The notes beneath the pieces were generated by a model that saw nothing but the letters and a program-made list of their open reading frames with translations, was not told the origin of the DNA and searched no databases. The position numbers and the translations under genes were made by a program. Shown here piece after piece: positions 31,576 to 39,888 of a stretch of DNA of 57,267 nt (its first letter is position 1; every line of letters begins with the position of its first letter). The stretch spans positions 1 through 57,267 of the forward strand of contig JACRLQ010000040.1 of NCBI GenBank assembly GCA_016215155.1, written 5' to 3'. The DNA comes from Nitrospirota bacterium. GTDB taxonomy: Bacteria; Nitrospirota; Thermodesulfovibrionia; Thermodesulfovibrionales; UBA6898.

Positions 31576-32871
31576 ATGATAGCACGCTATACACGAAAAG
31601 AGATGGGGAGGCTCTGGGAGCCTGAAAACAGGTTCAGCAAGTGGCTGGAGGTCGAGATCGCGGCCTGTGAGGCCTGGGCCGAACTCGGGAAGGTCCCCTT
31701 GAAATCCCTTGAGATCATCAGAAAAAAGGCGGGTTTCAGTGTCGGCAGGATCGACGAGATAGAGGCGGTCGTAAGGCATGACGTCATCGCCTTTCTGACT
31801 TCCGTGGCCGAGACGATCGGGCCTGAGTCGCGGTATGTGCATAAAGGGCTGACCTCCTCAGATGTAGTTGATACGGCGCAGTCTCTCCTTATGAAAGAGG
31901 CGGCCGATATCATAATAAAAGACCTGAAAAAGTTTATGGGTGTACTTTCGGTCCAGGCCCATCGCTATAAAAATACGGTCTGCATCGGGAGGAGCCATGG
32001 CGTACACGCTGAACCTATGACCTTCGGGCTGAAGTTCGCGCTCTGGTATGAAGAGGCGGGCCGGAACCTCTCCCGGATGGAGCGTGCCAAAAAAACGATA
32101 AGCATCGGGAAGTTTTCGGGCGCGGTCGGAACGTTTTCGAACATACCCGTGGAGATAGAGGAGAAGGTCTGTAAAAAGCTTGGACTGAAGCCTGAACCGA
32201 TTGCGACACAGGTCGTTCAGCGGGACAGGCATGCCGAATATCTTTCGACTCTGGCGATTATCGCGGCGTCCATCGAAAAGATCGTGGTCGAAATAAGACA
32301 CCTTCAGAGGACCGAGGTGCTGGAGGCCGAGGAACCTTTCGCGAAGGGGCAGAAGGGGTCTTCCGCAATGCCCCATAAGCGGAACCCCGTGGGATGCGAA
32401 AACCTGACGGGTCTTGCGAGGGTCGTAAGGTCAAATGCCCTCGCCTCTTTCGAAAACGTCGCCCTCTGGCACGAAAGGGACATATCCCACTCTTCGGTCG
32501 AACGGATCATAATCCCCGACAGCACTATTTTGATAGACTACATGCTTGACAGGCTTACAGGGATACTCTCCGACCTTCAGGTGTATCCCGATAGGATGAA
32601 GGAGAATATGGGCAGGAGCTACGGCCTTTATAACTCGCAGAACGCGCTTATAAGCCTGACCGAAAAAGGCATGACCCGGGAAGACGCCTACGCCATTGTG
32701 CAGCGCAACGCGATGAAGAGCTGGAAAACGAAGAAGGATTTCAAGGGTCTGCTTCTTAAGGACAGGGATGTAAGGAAATACCTCTCGGCAAAAGAGCTCG
32801 ATAACATATTCGATCTGAAAAATTACTTCAAACAGATCGATTATATCTTTGGAAGGGTTTTTAAAAAATAA
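31576..32871 (+). CDS. purB: Adenylosuccinate lyase
   Basis: ATG 31576 with GAAGAGG upstream gives MIARYTRKEMGRLW, the usual start of bacterial PurB; an ATG 22 codons earlier is not preferred. The 431-residue enzyme has KGLTSSDVVDTAQSL, CIGRSHGVHAEPMTFG with the catalytic His, and the signature GSSAMPHKRNPVGCEN. It cleaves SAICAR and adenylosuccinate in purine synthesis. purL follows in the same direction after 43 bases, so the two form a purine operon. Confidence 0.97.
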   Translation: MIARYTRKEMGRLWEPENRFSKWLEVEIAACEAWAELGKVPLKSLEIIRKKAGFSVGRIDEIEAVVRHDVIAFLTSVAETIGPESRYVHKGLTSSDVVDTAQSLLMKEAADIIIKDLKKFMGVLSVQAHRYKNTVCIGRSHGVHAEPMTFGLKFALWYEEAGRNLSRMERAKKTISIGKFSGAVGTFSNIPVEIEEKVCKKLGLKPEPIATQVVQRDRHAEYLSTLAIIAASIEKIVVEIRHLQRTEVLEAEEPFAKGQKGSSAMPHKRNPVGCENLTGLARVVRSNALASFENVALWHERDISHSSVERIIIPDSTILIDYMLDRLTGILSDLQVYPDRMKENMGRSYGLYNSQNALISLTEKGMTREDAYAIVQRNAMKSWKTKKDFKGLLLKDRDVRKYLSAKELDNIFDLKNYFKQIDYIFGRVFKK

Positions 32872-32914
32872 CGCGGCCCCGTTACGGTGATTTGCCGCCC
32901 GGAAGGACTGAAGA

Positions 32915-35900
32915 TTGTCTCTCATATACCGATATAAAACCCCCGCTTTAAGCGGCGCAAGGGCGGCGGAGCTTCTGATGTATGCCAGGGAATTTATATC
33001 CCCCGGTATAAAAGAGCTCCGGACGGAGTTCTGCTATTACATCGATGTCGGACATCCTCTTGAGGGCCATGAGCTGCAACTGCTCGGCTGGCTCATCAGC
33101 GAGACGTTCGAGCCCGGCAACTTTTCGGACCGGAGTTTTATGGACATTGCGCCTTTGACCGGCGCCGGACAACTTTTTTTCGAGGTCGGGCCGCGCATGA
33201 ACTTTACGACCGCCTGGTCGTCAAACGCCGTATCTGTATGCCATGCCTGCGGGCTTACGGGGATTACCAGGGTCGAGAGGTCAAGGAGATACAGGTTCAC
33301 CTGCGATGAACAGTCCGGCTTGCCGTCCGTCGGGCATCCTTCCGTTGTCCGTTTTCTGGAACTGGTCCATGACCGTATGACGGAATGTCTTTATCCTGAG
33401 GTCCTCAAAAGCTTTGACCCCGGAACAAAGGCCGAGCCCGTCAGGATAATACCTCTTGTCGAAGAAGGAAGACCGGCGCTTGAGAGGATCAACAGGGAGA
33501 TGGGCCTCGGGCTTGATGACTGGGACCTTGATTATTATTACAACCTCTTCGTGAAGGACATCGGACGCAACCCTACCAATGTCGAATGCTTTGACCTGAG
33601 CCAGTCCAACAGCGAGCACTCCCGCCACTGGTTTTTCAGGGGCCGTCTTGTTATCGACGGCAAGGAAGTCCCCGGCAACCTGATGAAGGTAGTAAAGCAG
33701 CCGCTCGACAGGAACCCAAACAACAGCGTCATCGCATTCAGGGACAACTCAAGCTCCATAAGGGGTTACAGGATAACCACAATAATGCCTGAGACGCCGG
33801 GGAGGCCCTCAAGATTTCTGCGTCGTGAAGCTGATTACAACATAATATTTACCGCAGAAACACATAATTTCCCAAGTGGTGTCGCCCCCTTCCCGGGGGC
33901 TGAGACCGGCACGGGCGGCAGGATCAGGGACGTACAGGCCACGGGAAAAGGCGCGCTTGTGATAGCGGGAACCGCCGCCTATTGTGTCGGGAACCTTCAG
34001 GTCCCCGGCTACATAATGCCCTGGGAAGACCCGGCATTCGCATACCCTTCGAACCTGGCAAGCCCGCTTTCGATAGAGATCGAGGCGAGCAACGGCGCGT
34101 CGGACTACGGCAATAAATTCGGCGAGCCTGTTATTCAGGGTTACACGAGGTCATTTGGGCTGAGGATGCCGGACGGCCACCGGAGGGAATGGCTGAAGCC
34201 GATCATGTTTACCGGAGGCGTCGGCCAGATGGACGCGCGGCATAATGAAAAACAGCCTCCGTCGAAAGGCATGCTTGTGACGAAACTCGGGGGCCCGGCA
34301 TACCGCATCGGCATGGGAGGGGGCGCCGCCTCAAGCATGATACAGGGGCAGAACGTGGCGGAACTCGATTTCAACGCGGTCCAGCGCGGCGACGCCGAGA
34401 TGGAACAGAAGATGAACAGGGTCATAAGGGCCTGCGTCGAGCTGGGCGACAATAATCCGATCATAAGCATACATGATCAGGGCGCAGGCGGAAACTGCAA
34501 TGTCGTTAAAGAGATAATCTATCCTGCCGGGGCGAAGATAGAGGTAAGAAAAATACTGCTCGGCGACAATACCCTCTCCGTCCTTGAGATATGGGGCGCG
34601 GAATACCAGGAACAAAACGCCCTTCTGATAAGCGCTGACAGGGCCCCGGAGTTTACCGCGATATGCGGCAGGGAGAAGGTCCCCTGCGCGTTCATAGGAG
34701 AGATAACGGGCGACGGGTATATCGTGCTTCATGATGAGACCGACGGGAGCACCCCTGTGAACCTTGATCTTGAGAAGGTCTTGGGTGACATGCCTCAAAA
34801 GACCTTTAAACTGGAACGTCAGAGGCGCAGCCTGAGACCTCTTGAACTGCCGCGGGGAATGACTGTAAGGCAAGGTCTTGACCGTGTTTTGAGGCTGGTG
34901 TCAGTCGGGTCCAAGAGGTTCCTCACCGGCAAGGTGGACAGGTCGGTGACAGGCCTTATCGCAAGACAGCAGTGCGCAGGGCCGCTTCAGCTTACTGTAT
35001 CGGATGTCGCAGTCATTTCTCAGAGCCACTTCGGGTTGACCGGCGCCGCCATATCTATAGGGGAGCAGCCGCTTAAGGGATTGATCGATCCCGCGGCCAT
35101 GGCGAGGATGAGCGTCGCCGAGGCGCTTACGAACATGGTCTGGGCGGGGATAAGCGGGCTTGAAGATATAAAATGTTCCGGGAACTGGATGTGGGCGCCG
35201 AAACTTCCGGGCGAGGGGGCTGACCTCTATGACGCGGCGGTAGCGATGCGGGACATCATGATCGAACTGGGGATTGCGGTGGACGGCGGCAAAGACAGTC
35301 TTTCGATGGCGGCGAAGGTGACCGATTCCTCGGGCAAAACGGAGATGGTCAAGTCCCCCGGCACGCTCGTGATCTCGGCCTATGCTACATGCCCCGACAT
35401 TACAAAGGTCATCACGCCTGACCTCAAAAGGCCCGGCGAAAGCAGGCTGCTTTTGATCAGTCCTTCAGGAACGAAAAACAGGATGGGAGGCTCCGCGCTC
35501 GCACAGTGTTATTCCCAGGTGGGTGACGAGTCCCCTGATGTCGACGATCCGGCAGTCCTCAAACGCTCGTTCAATGCCGTGCAGCGCTTTATCTGCGAGG
35601 ACCTTATCCTTTCGGGCCATGACAGAAGCGACGGCGGATTGATTACAGCACTCCTTGAGATGGCTTTTTCAGGCAATTGCGGAATAGAGATAACCCTCAA
35701 AAGCGCGGAAGTGCATAAGCGCGAAGGCACTGAAGCCCCGGAATTAAAAACTTCCTATCTTCCGATCTTCCAATCTTCCGCACTTTCCTTGCTCTTTTCC
35801 GAGGAACTGGGAATGGTTGTCGAATACATGCCCGAAAATGAAGACAGGATAGCCCGAGTTCTAAAAGAAGAAAATATACCGTATCAGGTCATAGGAAAAA

Positions 35901-36934
35901 CTATCAGACCGAAGGGCATAGAGATAAAGATCGCCGGAAGGGTTGTTTTAAAAGTAGACATGAGGGAATTGAGGTCGATCTGGGAGGAGACGAGTTATCA
36001 ACTTGAACGTCTCCAGAGGGACCCTTCTTTGGCTGAAGAAGAACGAAAGAATATTTATGACAGAAAAGGGCCTCTGTTCCGCATCCCCTTCACCCCTGAA
36101 CCCACGTCAACGTCGGTCCTCGAAGGTCCCGGCAAGCCCCGGGTGGCCGTCATCAGGGAAGAAGGCAGCAACGGCGACAGGGAGATGACATCGGCCTTCT
36201 TCCTGGCAGGCTTTGAACCATGGGATGTCACGATGACGGATATGCTCTCCGGCAAGGTTGACCTTAAAGATTTCAGGGGCCTGGCGTTTGTAGGCGGGTT
36301 CAGCTACGCCGATGTCCTCGATTCCGCCAAGGGCTGGGCAGGCGTGATCAGATTTAATACAAAGCTCTGGCGGCAGTTTCAGGATTTTTATGCGCGTCCC
36401 GACACTTTCAGTTTGGGGGTCTGTAACGGCTGCCAGCTGATGGCGCTTCTGGGGTGGGTGCCGTGGCAGGGGATAAAGGACGATATCCAGCCAAGGTTTG
36501 TACATAACAGCTCGGGCAGGTTCGAATCCCGTTTCGCTTCTTTGAAAATACTGAAGAGCCCTTCGATCATGTTAAGCGGCATGGAAGACTCCGTGCTCGG
36601 CATCTGGGTTGCCCATGGCGAGGGCCGCGCCTACTTCCCTGATGAGAAGATCATGAAGAAAGTCCTCGCTGAAGGTCTTGCCCCCGCGCGTTATGCCGAC
36701 GATGAAGGGGAGGCGACACAAAGGTATCCGTTTAACCCTAACGGTTCCCCTGAGGGGATCGCCGCGCTTTGCTCCCCCGACGGCAGGCACCTTGCCATCA
36801 TGCCGCATCCCGAGCGGACGGTCCTTAAATGGCAGTGGGGGTGGATGCCTGAGGAGTTGAAACGCGACCTTAAGGCATCTCCTTGGATTAGGATGTTCCA
36901 GAACGCCCGCACCTGGTGCGTGGGCCGGAAGTAA
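32915..36934 (+). CDS. purL: Phosphoribosylformylglycinamidine synthase, single-chain PurL with glutaminase domain
   Basis: TTG 32915 with GGAAGGA upstream starts a 1339-residue enzyme of the large type, in which PurS-like, PurL and PurQ parts are fused. The ATP-binding core has IIFTAETHNFPSGVAPFPGA and ISIHDQGAGGNC; a second half repeats the fold (VDGGKDSLSMAA, LSGHDRSDGGL). The C-terminal class I glutaminase has SLGVCNGCQLMALLG with the nucleophile Cys and MPHPERTVLKWQWGW with the His. It makes FGAM from FGAR, glutamine and ATP. The fused form is typical of gammaproteobacteria and eukaryotes; its presence in a Nitrospirota-like genome suggests an old transfer or lineage-specific use. Confidence 0.96.
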   Translation: MSLIYRYKTPALSGARAAELLMYAREFISPGIKELRTEFCYYIDVGHPLEGHELQLLGWLISETFEPGNFSDRSFMDIAPLTGAGQLFFEVGPRMNFTTAWSSNAVSVCHACGLTGITRVERSRRYRFTCDEQSGLPSVGHPSVVRFLELVHDRMTECLYPEVLKSFDPGTKAEPVRIIPLVEEGRPALERINREMGLGLDDWDLDYYYNLFVKDIGRNPTNVECFDLSQSNSEHSRHWFFRGRLVIDGKEVPGNLMKVVKQPLDRNPNNSVIAFRDNSSSIRGYRITTIMPETPGRPSRFLRREADYNIIFTAETHNFPSGVAPFPGAETGTGGRIRDVQATGKGALVIAGTAAYCVGNLQVPGYIMPWEDPAFAYPSNLASPLSIEIEASNGASDYGNKFGEPVIQGYTRSFGLRMPDGHRREWLKPIMFTGGVGQMDARHNEKQPPSKGMLVTKLGGPAYRIGMGGGAASSMIQGQNVAELDFNAVQRGDAEMEQKMNRVIRACVELGDNNPIISIHDQGAGGNCNVVKEIIYPAGAKIEVRKILLGDNTLSVLEIWGAEYQEQNALLISADRAPEFTAICGREKVPCAFIGEITGDGYIVLHDETDGSTPVNLDLEKVLGDMPQKTFKLERQRRSLRPLELPRGMTVRQGLDRVLRLVSVGSKRFLTGKVDRSVTGLIARQQCAGPLQLTVSDVAVISQSHFGLTGAAISIGEQPLKGLIDPAAMARMSVAEALTNMVWAGISGLEDIKCSGNWMWAPKLPGEGADLYDAAVAMRDIMIELGIAVDGGKDSLSMAAKVTDSSGKTEMVKSPGTLVISAYATCPDITKVITPDLKRPGESRLLLISPSGTKNRMGGSALAQCYSQVGDESPDVDDPAVLKRSFNAVQRFICEDLILSGHDRSDGGLITALLEMAFSGNCGIEITLKSAEVHKREGTEAPELKTSYLPIFQSSALSLLFSEELGMVVEYMPENEDRIARVLKEENIPYQVIGKTIRPKGIEIKIAGRVVLKVDMRELRSIWEETSYQLERLQRDPSLAEEERKNIYDRKGPLFRIPFTPEPTSTSVLEGPGKPRVAVIREEGSNGDREMTSAFFLAGFEPWDVTMTDMLSGKVDLKDFRGLAFVGGFSYADVLDSAKGWAGVIRFNTKLWRQFQDFYARPDTFSLGVCNGCQLMALLGWVPWQGIKDDIQPRFVHNSSGRFESRFASLKILKSPSIMLSGMEDSVLGIWVAHGEGRAYFPDEKIMKKVLAEGLAPARYADDEGEATQRYPFNPNGSPEGIAALCSPDGRHLAIMPHPERTVLKWQWGWMPEELKRDLKASPWIRMFQNARTWCVGRK

Positions 36935-37025
36935 TTCTCAGGTGAGTTCTGTCCTTAAACCCTTTTCTTCTGTCCGTCATGCGAAGTTCTTAATCTGGCG
37001 TCCATCGTAGTTCCCCTCTTTGGCA

Positions 37026-37048
37026 CCAACAGCAGGCGCTTTAAGCGA
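37026..37048 (+). repeat. Copy of the 23-bp insert repeat within a hairpin
   Basis: CCAACAGCAGG followed by CGCTTTAAGC matches the 23-bp repeat at 20 of 23 bases. It is flanked by CCCCTCTT on the left and AAGAGG with a later GGGG on the right, which pair. The 376-base gap between purL and the next gene contains this unit and the palindrome ATGCCCGA/TCGGGCAT (37102-37126) but no gene. Confidence 0.5.
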
Positions 37049-37310
37049 AGAGGAGTCAGGGGAGATTTTAGAATCTGTTTTCTGTGTCCGTTTTATCCGT
37101 CATGCCCGAGGACCTCAGTCGGGCATCCATTTTGTTTCAATCAGTCAAGGGGTAGTGTCCCCACCTCCATAGCGGCAGCCATTATCTGACCTCCGGCAAG
37201 ATTGCCCGCCCTTCCGATGAGACCTCCTGAATCAGCGGCGGATGACGACCGGGGGGTGTTTTGTGTATAATGGTGGGCGGTTATCACTAAACATCTTTAA
37301 GGAGGAAGTC

Positions 37311-38243
37311 ATGCGGAGTTTGTTCATCAGCTTATCAGGGAAACGGGACGTAAGGTCCGGCCTCTTTTTTGTCCTTCTGGCGTCTGTATTGTTGCTTGTC
37401 AACGGGGTCACGCCCGCGTTTGCCACTGAGGGCGGCGGGGGGGCATATCCGAACGGGGCCGAGGATTTCATGGCGGGGGCCGTCCCGCCTCCGGGGTCCT
37501 ATTTCATCAACTACCTGACGCATTACAGGGCCGACCGGCTCAACGACGGAAACGGTAACAGCGCCGTCCCGAATTTCGACCTGAAGGCAACGGCCAATGT
37601 ATTCAGATTCATATATGTGACGAAGCAGCAGGTGCTGGGCGGGTTCTGGGGCATGCATGCCTTTTTGCCGGTAGTCAACCTCGATGTAAAGGTCCCCGGG
37701 GCAAGCCAGTCCAATACCGGTATCGGTGACATCATCGTCGATCCCTTTATTCTTTCATGGCATTCAAAGAACTTTCATGCGGTGACCGCGCTCGACATCT
37801 ACGTTCCTACCGGCGCCTATGATGTCCGCGACCTCGCCAATATCGGCCGCAACCACTGGACCTTTGAACCCATCGTCGGCTTCACCTATATGAGCGACAG
37901 CGGCTTCGACATCTCCGCAAAAATCATGTATGACATCAACACCAAAAATGACGACACCGGATATAAATCCGGGCAGGAATTCCACTTCGACTACACTATA
38001 GCCAAAAAGTTCGACAACCTGAGCATAGGCCTGGGCGGATATTACTATAAGCAGACTACTGACGATAAGCAAAACGGAGTCAGGTTCGGAGACGGCAACA
38101 GGGGCCAGGCCATCGCATTCGGGCCGCAGATGAAATACGACCATAAAAACATGAGTTTCATTCTCAAATATCAGAAAGAAACGAACGTAAAAAACAGGCC
38201 CGAAGGAGACAAGTTCTGGTTTAAGTTCGTCTATGCGCTATAA
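37311..38243 (+). CDS. Phenol_MetA_deg-type outer-membrane beta-barrel protein
   Basis: ATG 37311 follows a consensus ribosome site (AAGGAGG). The 310-residue protein has a signal peptide ending near VTPAFA at about residue 38. It then shows the family start GAYPNGAEDFMAGAVPPPGSY and alternating beta-strands (NFHAVTALDIYVPTGAYDV, NIGRNHWTFEPIVGFTYM, KKFDNLSIGLGGYYY) to a C-terminal aromatic strand. The family, named from MetA of phenol degradation, is found in outer membranes and is thought to move small, often hydrophobic compounds. The substrate cannot be told from sequence. Confidence 0.8.
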   Translation: MRSLFISLSGKRDVRSGLFFVLLASVLLLVNGVTPAFATEGGGGAYPNGAEDFMAGAVPPPGSYFINYLTHYRADRLNDGNGNSAVPNFDLKATANVFRFIYVTKQQVLGGFWGMHAFLPVVNLDVKVPGASQSNTGIGDIIVDPFILSWHSKNFHAVTALDIYVPTGAYDVRDLANIGRNHWTFEPIVGFTYMSDSGFDISAKIMYDINTKNDDTGYKSGQEFHFDYTIAKKFDNLSIGLGGYYYKQTTDDKQNGVRFGDGNRGQAIAFGPQMKYDHKNMSFILKYQKETNVKNRPEGDKFWFKFVYAL

Positions 38244-38261
38244 GGATCTGAAGCAACCGTA

Positions 38262-38420
38262 GTTGCAATAAAAGACCTATTTGTCGTCATTACCGAGGTA
38301 GTAGTCGGGAATCCAAGTTTCTCGGGCTTTCAAGTGGACCCCCGCTGCTTAGAGCACCTACTGTTGGTTTCGCGGGGGTGACGCTTCTTTGGCAAATTAC
38401 TTATTTTGAGACAGGTTCAA
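38262..38420. repeat. Second copy of the MITE-like repeat, interrupted by a 23-bp insert
   Basis: From 38285 the sequence follows the interior and right end of the repeat at 12324-12483 (GTCGTCATT, GGGAATCCA, GTTTCTCGGGC, AAGTGGACCCCCGC, GGGGGTGACGCTT, GGCAAATTAC, GAGACAGGTTC). Between CCCCCGC (ends 38345) and TTCGCGGGGG, where the first copy has a single base, it holds a 23-bp unit in inverse orientation. The left inverted repeat is degraded. Confidence 0.7.
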
Positions 38421-38423
38421 ATA

Positions 38424-39011
38424 TTATTTGGCGGGAACCGACTGGCGTTTGCTGCTTTCTTCCTTGAGTTTTTGTATCTCTTCATTGAATTTTTTTATCT
38501 TCTCTTCCATCTCCGCGCTCCTTTTCTGGAGAGAATCAAACTGGTTGACAGGCATCCACACAGGCGCGTTTTTGATGTCCTCATCGAGCTGCTGTTTTTC
38601 CCTTATGAGACGTTCGCGCTCATCCCGGAGTTCTGCCGCCCTCGCGACAAGCGGGTCCTTCTCCGAAGATGGGTCCGCCGTCTTTGCCTCTTTCCCCGGG
38701 TCGGTCTTCTTTGCCCCGCCCCCGGGGCCCGCGCCGTCAGCCGCTTGTCTGTTTTCCGCGGGTTCAGTGTCACGCCCGGACGGGGCGCCTGCTCCGACGT
38801 TTTTTATCGACACCACGTCCTTCCTGTCTATCTCAAAGGCCCCGCCCATCTTGAAGCAGACAAACCGGTCAGACTCTTCCCGGCAGTCATCCGCGGTGAT
38901 ACTGCCTCCGTTTCTGAGCTGGACCTTCACATCCGCAAAAGACCGTTCAGCCGCAGCCGGGATTAAAAAAAAGGCGCACAGAAAGGCCCGGGACAAGGTA
39001 CATCTGATCAC
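38424..39011 (-). CDS. Exported coiled-coil protein of unknown function
   Basis: The 195-residue protein has an N-terminal signal (MIRCTLSRAFLCAFFLIPAA, cut near FA). A short beta domain follows (VKVQLRNGGSITADDC, FEIDRKDVVSIKNVG), a pattern resembling small secreted RNA/protein-binding sandwiches. A Gly/Lys/Asp linker leads to a C-terminal coiled coil (about residues 120-185, LRDERERLIREKQQLDEDI). Its start overlaps the stop of the DsbC-like gene by four bases, so the two are co-translated. The gene ends four bases from the MITE-like repeat. Confidence 0.65.
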   Translation of the reverse strand: MIRCTLSRAFLCAFFLIPAAAERSFADVKVQLRNGGSITADDCREESDRFVCFKMGGAFEIDRKDVVSIKNVGAGAPSGRDTEPAENRQAADGAGPGGGAKKTDPGKEAKTADPSSEKDPLVARAAELRDERERLIREKQQLDEDIKNAPVWMPVNQFDSLQKRSAEMEEKIKKFNEEIQKLKEESSKRQSVPAK

Positions 39012-39799
39012 GGGGTCTTTCTGGTGTGAGACATTATGAGCTCCCGCAGGGCCTTGGCGTCACTGCCGCCCGACATGACAAAGCCGTCCGGCATGATCAG
39101 GGTCGGGGTCCCGGTGATTCCCAGCTCGCCGGCAAGCTTCAGGTTCTCGTCTATGACCTTCGTCTCGCATACGGGCCGGGGGACCTGTCTTTTTTCGAAG
39201 TTGTCCTCAAGCATCTCAAGCGAGTTTCCGCACATGATGCTCTGCGATTTCCAGTATGCGTCGGGATGCATCTTCAAGGGCATAAGTTTCAAGTAAAAGG
39301 CGATATCCGACCCCTCGGCAATCACCTTCTTGAGCTCGAGGTGAAGTTTTGCGCAATAAGGGCAGTCAGGGTCGGTAAATACGAACACCTTGTGCGCGGC
39401 ATTTTTGTCACCCAGGACAAGAGAGCCTTCGAGCGGCACTTTGGATATGTCGATAACCCGTGCTTTCGGCTCGGCCGGTTTCTCCTGGGCCTTCGAAACA
39501 GGCGGGGTCACCTCAAGGATAGTCCCTCTTACCACATGTCTTTTCGAGAAACCCACATACAGCGCATCACGTTTCCCCCGGTCCTCAACCGAAACCTCCC
39601 ACATCCCCCGGACAGGGCTCATCTTGATGCCTGCCACCCTCGCGGTGGTGTTCTTCATATTCAAGAGGATCTGCTGTGCCTCTTTCGTCTCAAGAGAATG
39701 ACATTTTGAACAGTCGTCCTCGCAGCCGCCGAAACCGTAGGACATGGAACAGGGTATCAAAAAAAACAACGCCGATATAATCAATAATATTTTTTTCAT
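39008..39799 (-). CDS. DsbC-like periplasmic disulfide isomerase with an N-terminal CxxCH motif
   Basis: The 263-residue protein has a signal peptide (MKKILLIISALFFLIPCS). CEDDCSKCHSLETKEAQ follows, where CSKCH is a possible covalent heme site. A DsbC-type dimerisation domain (VAGIKMSPVRGMWEVSV) leads to a thioredoxin fold with the active site FVFTDPDCPYCAKLH near residue 150, extra cysteines (IMCGNSLE, RPVCETK) and the cis-proline GITGTPTLIM. It would shuffle disulfides of exported proteins. Heme binding is inferred from the motif and fits the ccs genes of this genome. A good ribosome site (AAGGAGG) precedes the ATG. Confidence 0.85.
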   Translation of the reverse strand: MKKILLIISALFFLIPCSMSYGFGGCEDDCSKCHSLETKEAQQILLNMKNTTARVAGIKMSPVRGMWEVSVEDRGKRDALYVGFSKRHVVRGTILEVTPPVSKAQEKPAEPKARVIDISKVPLEGSLVLGDKNAAHKVFVFTDPDCPYCAKLHLELKKVIAEGSDIAFYLKLMPLKMHPDAYWKSQSIMCGNSLEMLEDNFEKRQVPRPVCETKVIDENLKLAGELGITGTPTLIMPDGFVMSGGSDAKALRELIMSHTRKTP

Positions 39800-39888
39800 A
39801 GTGCCGGGCCTCCTTCAATGTTTAATTATATCACGAGGCGAAGGACAAAACATCACGGAAAATGACGGTCTGATCGCAGGGACCGCAC

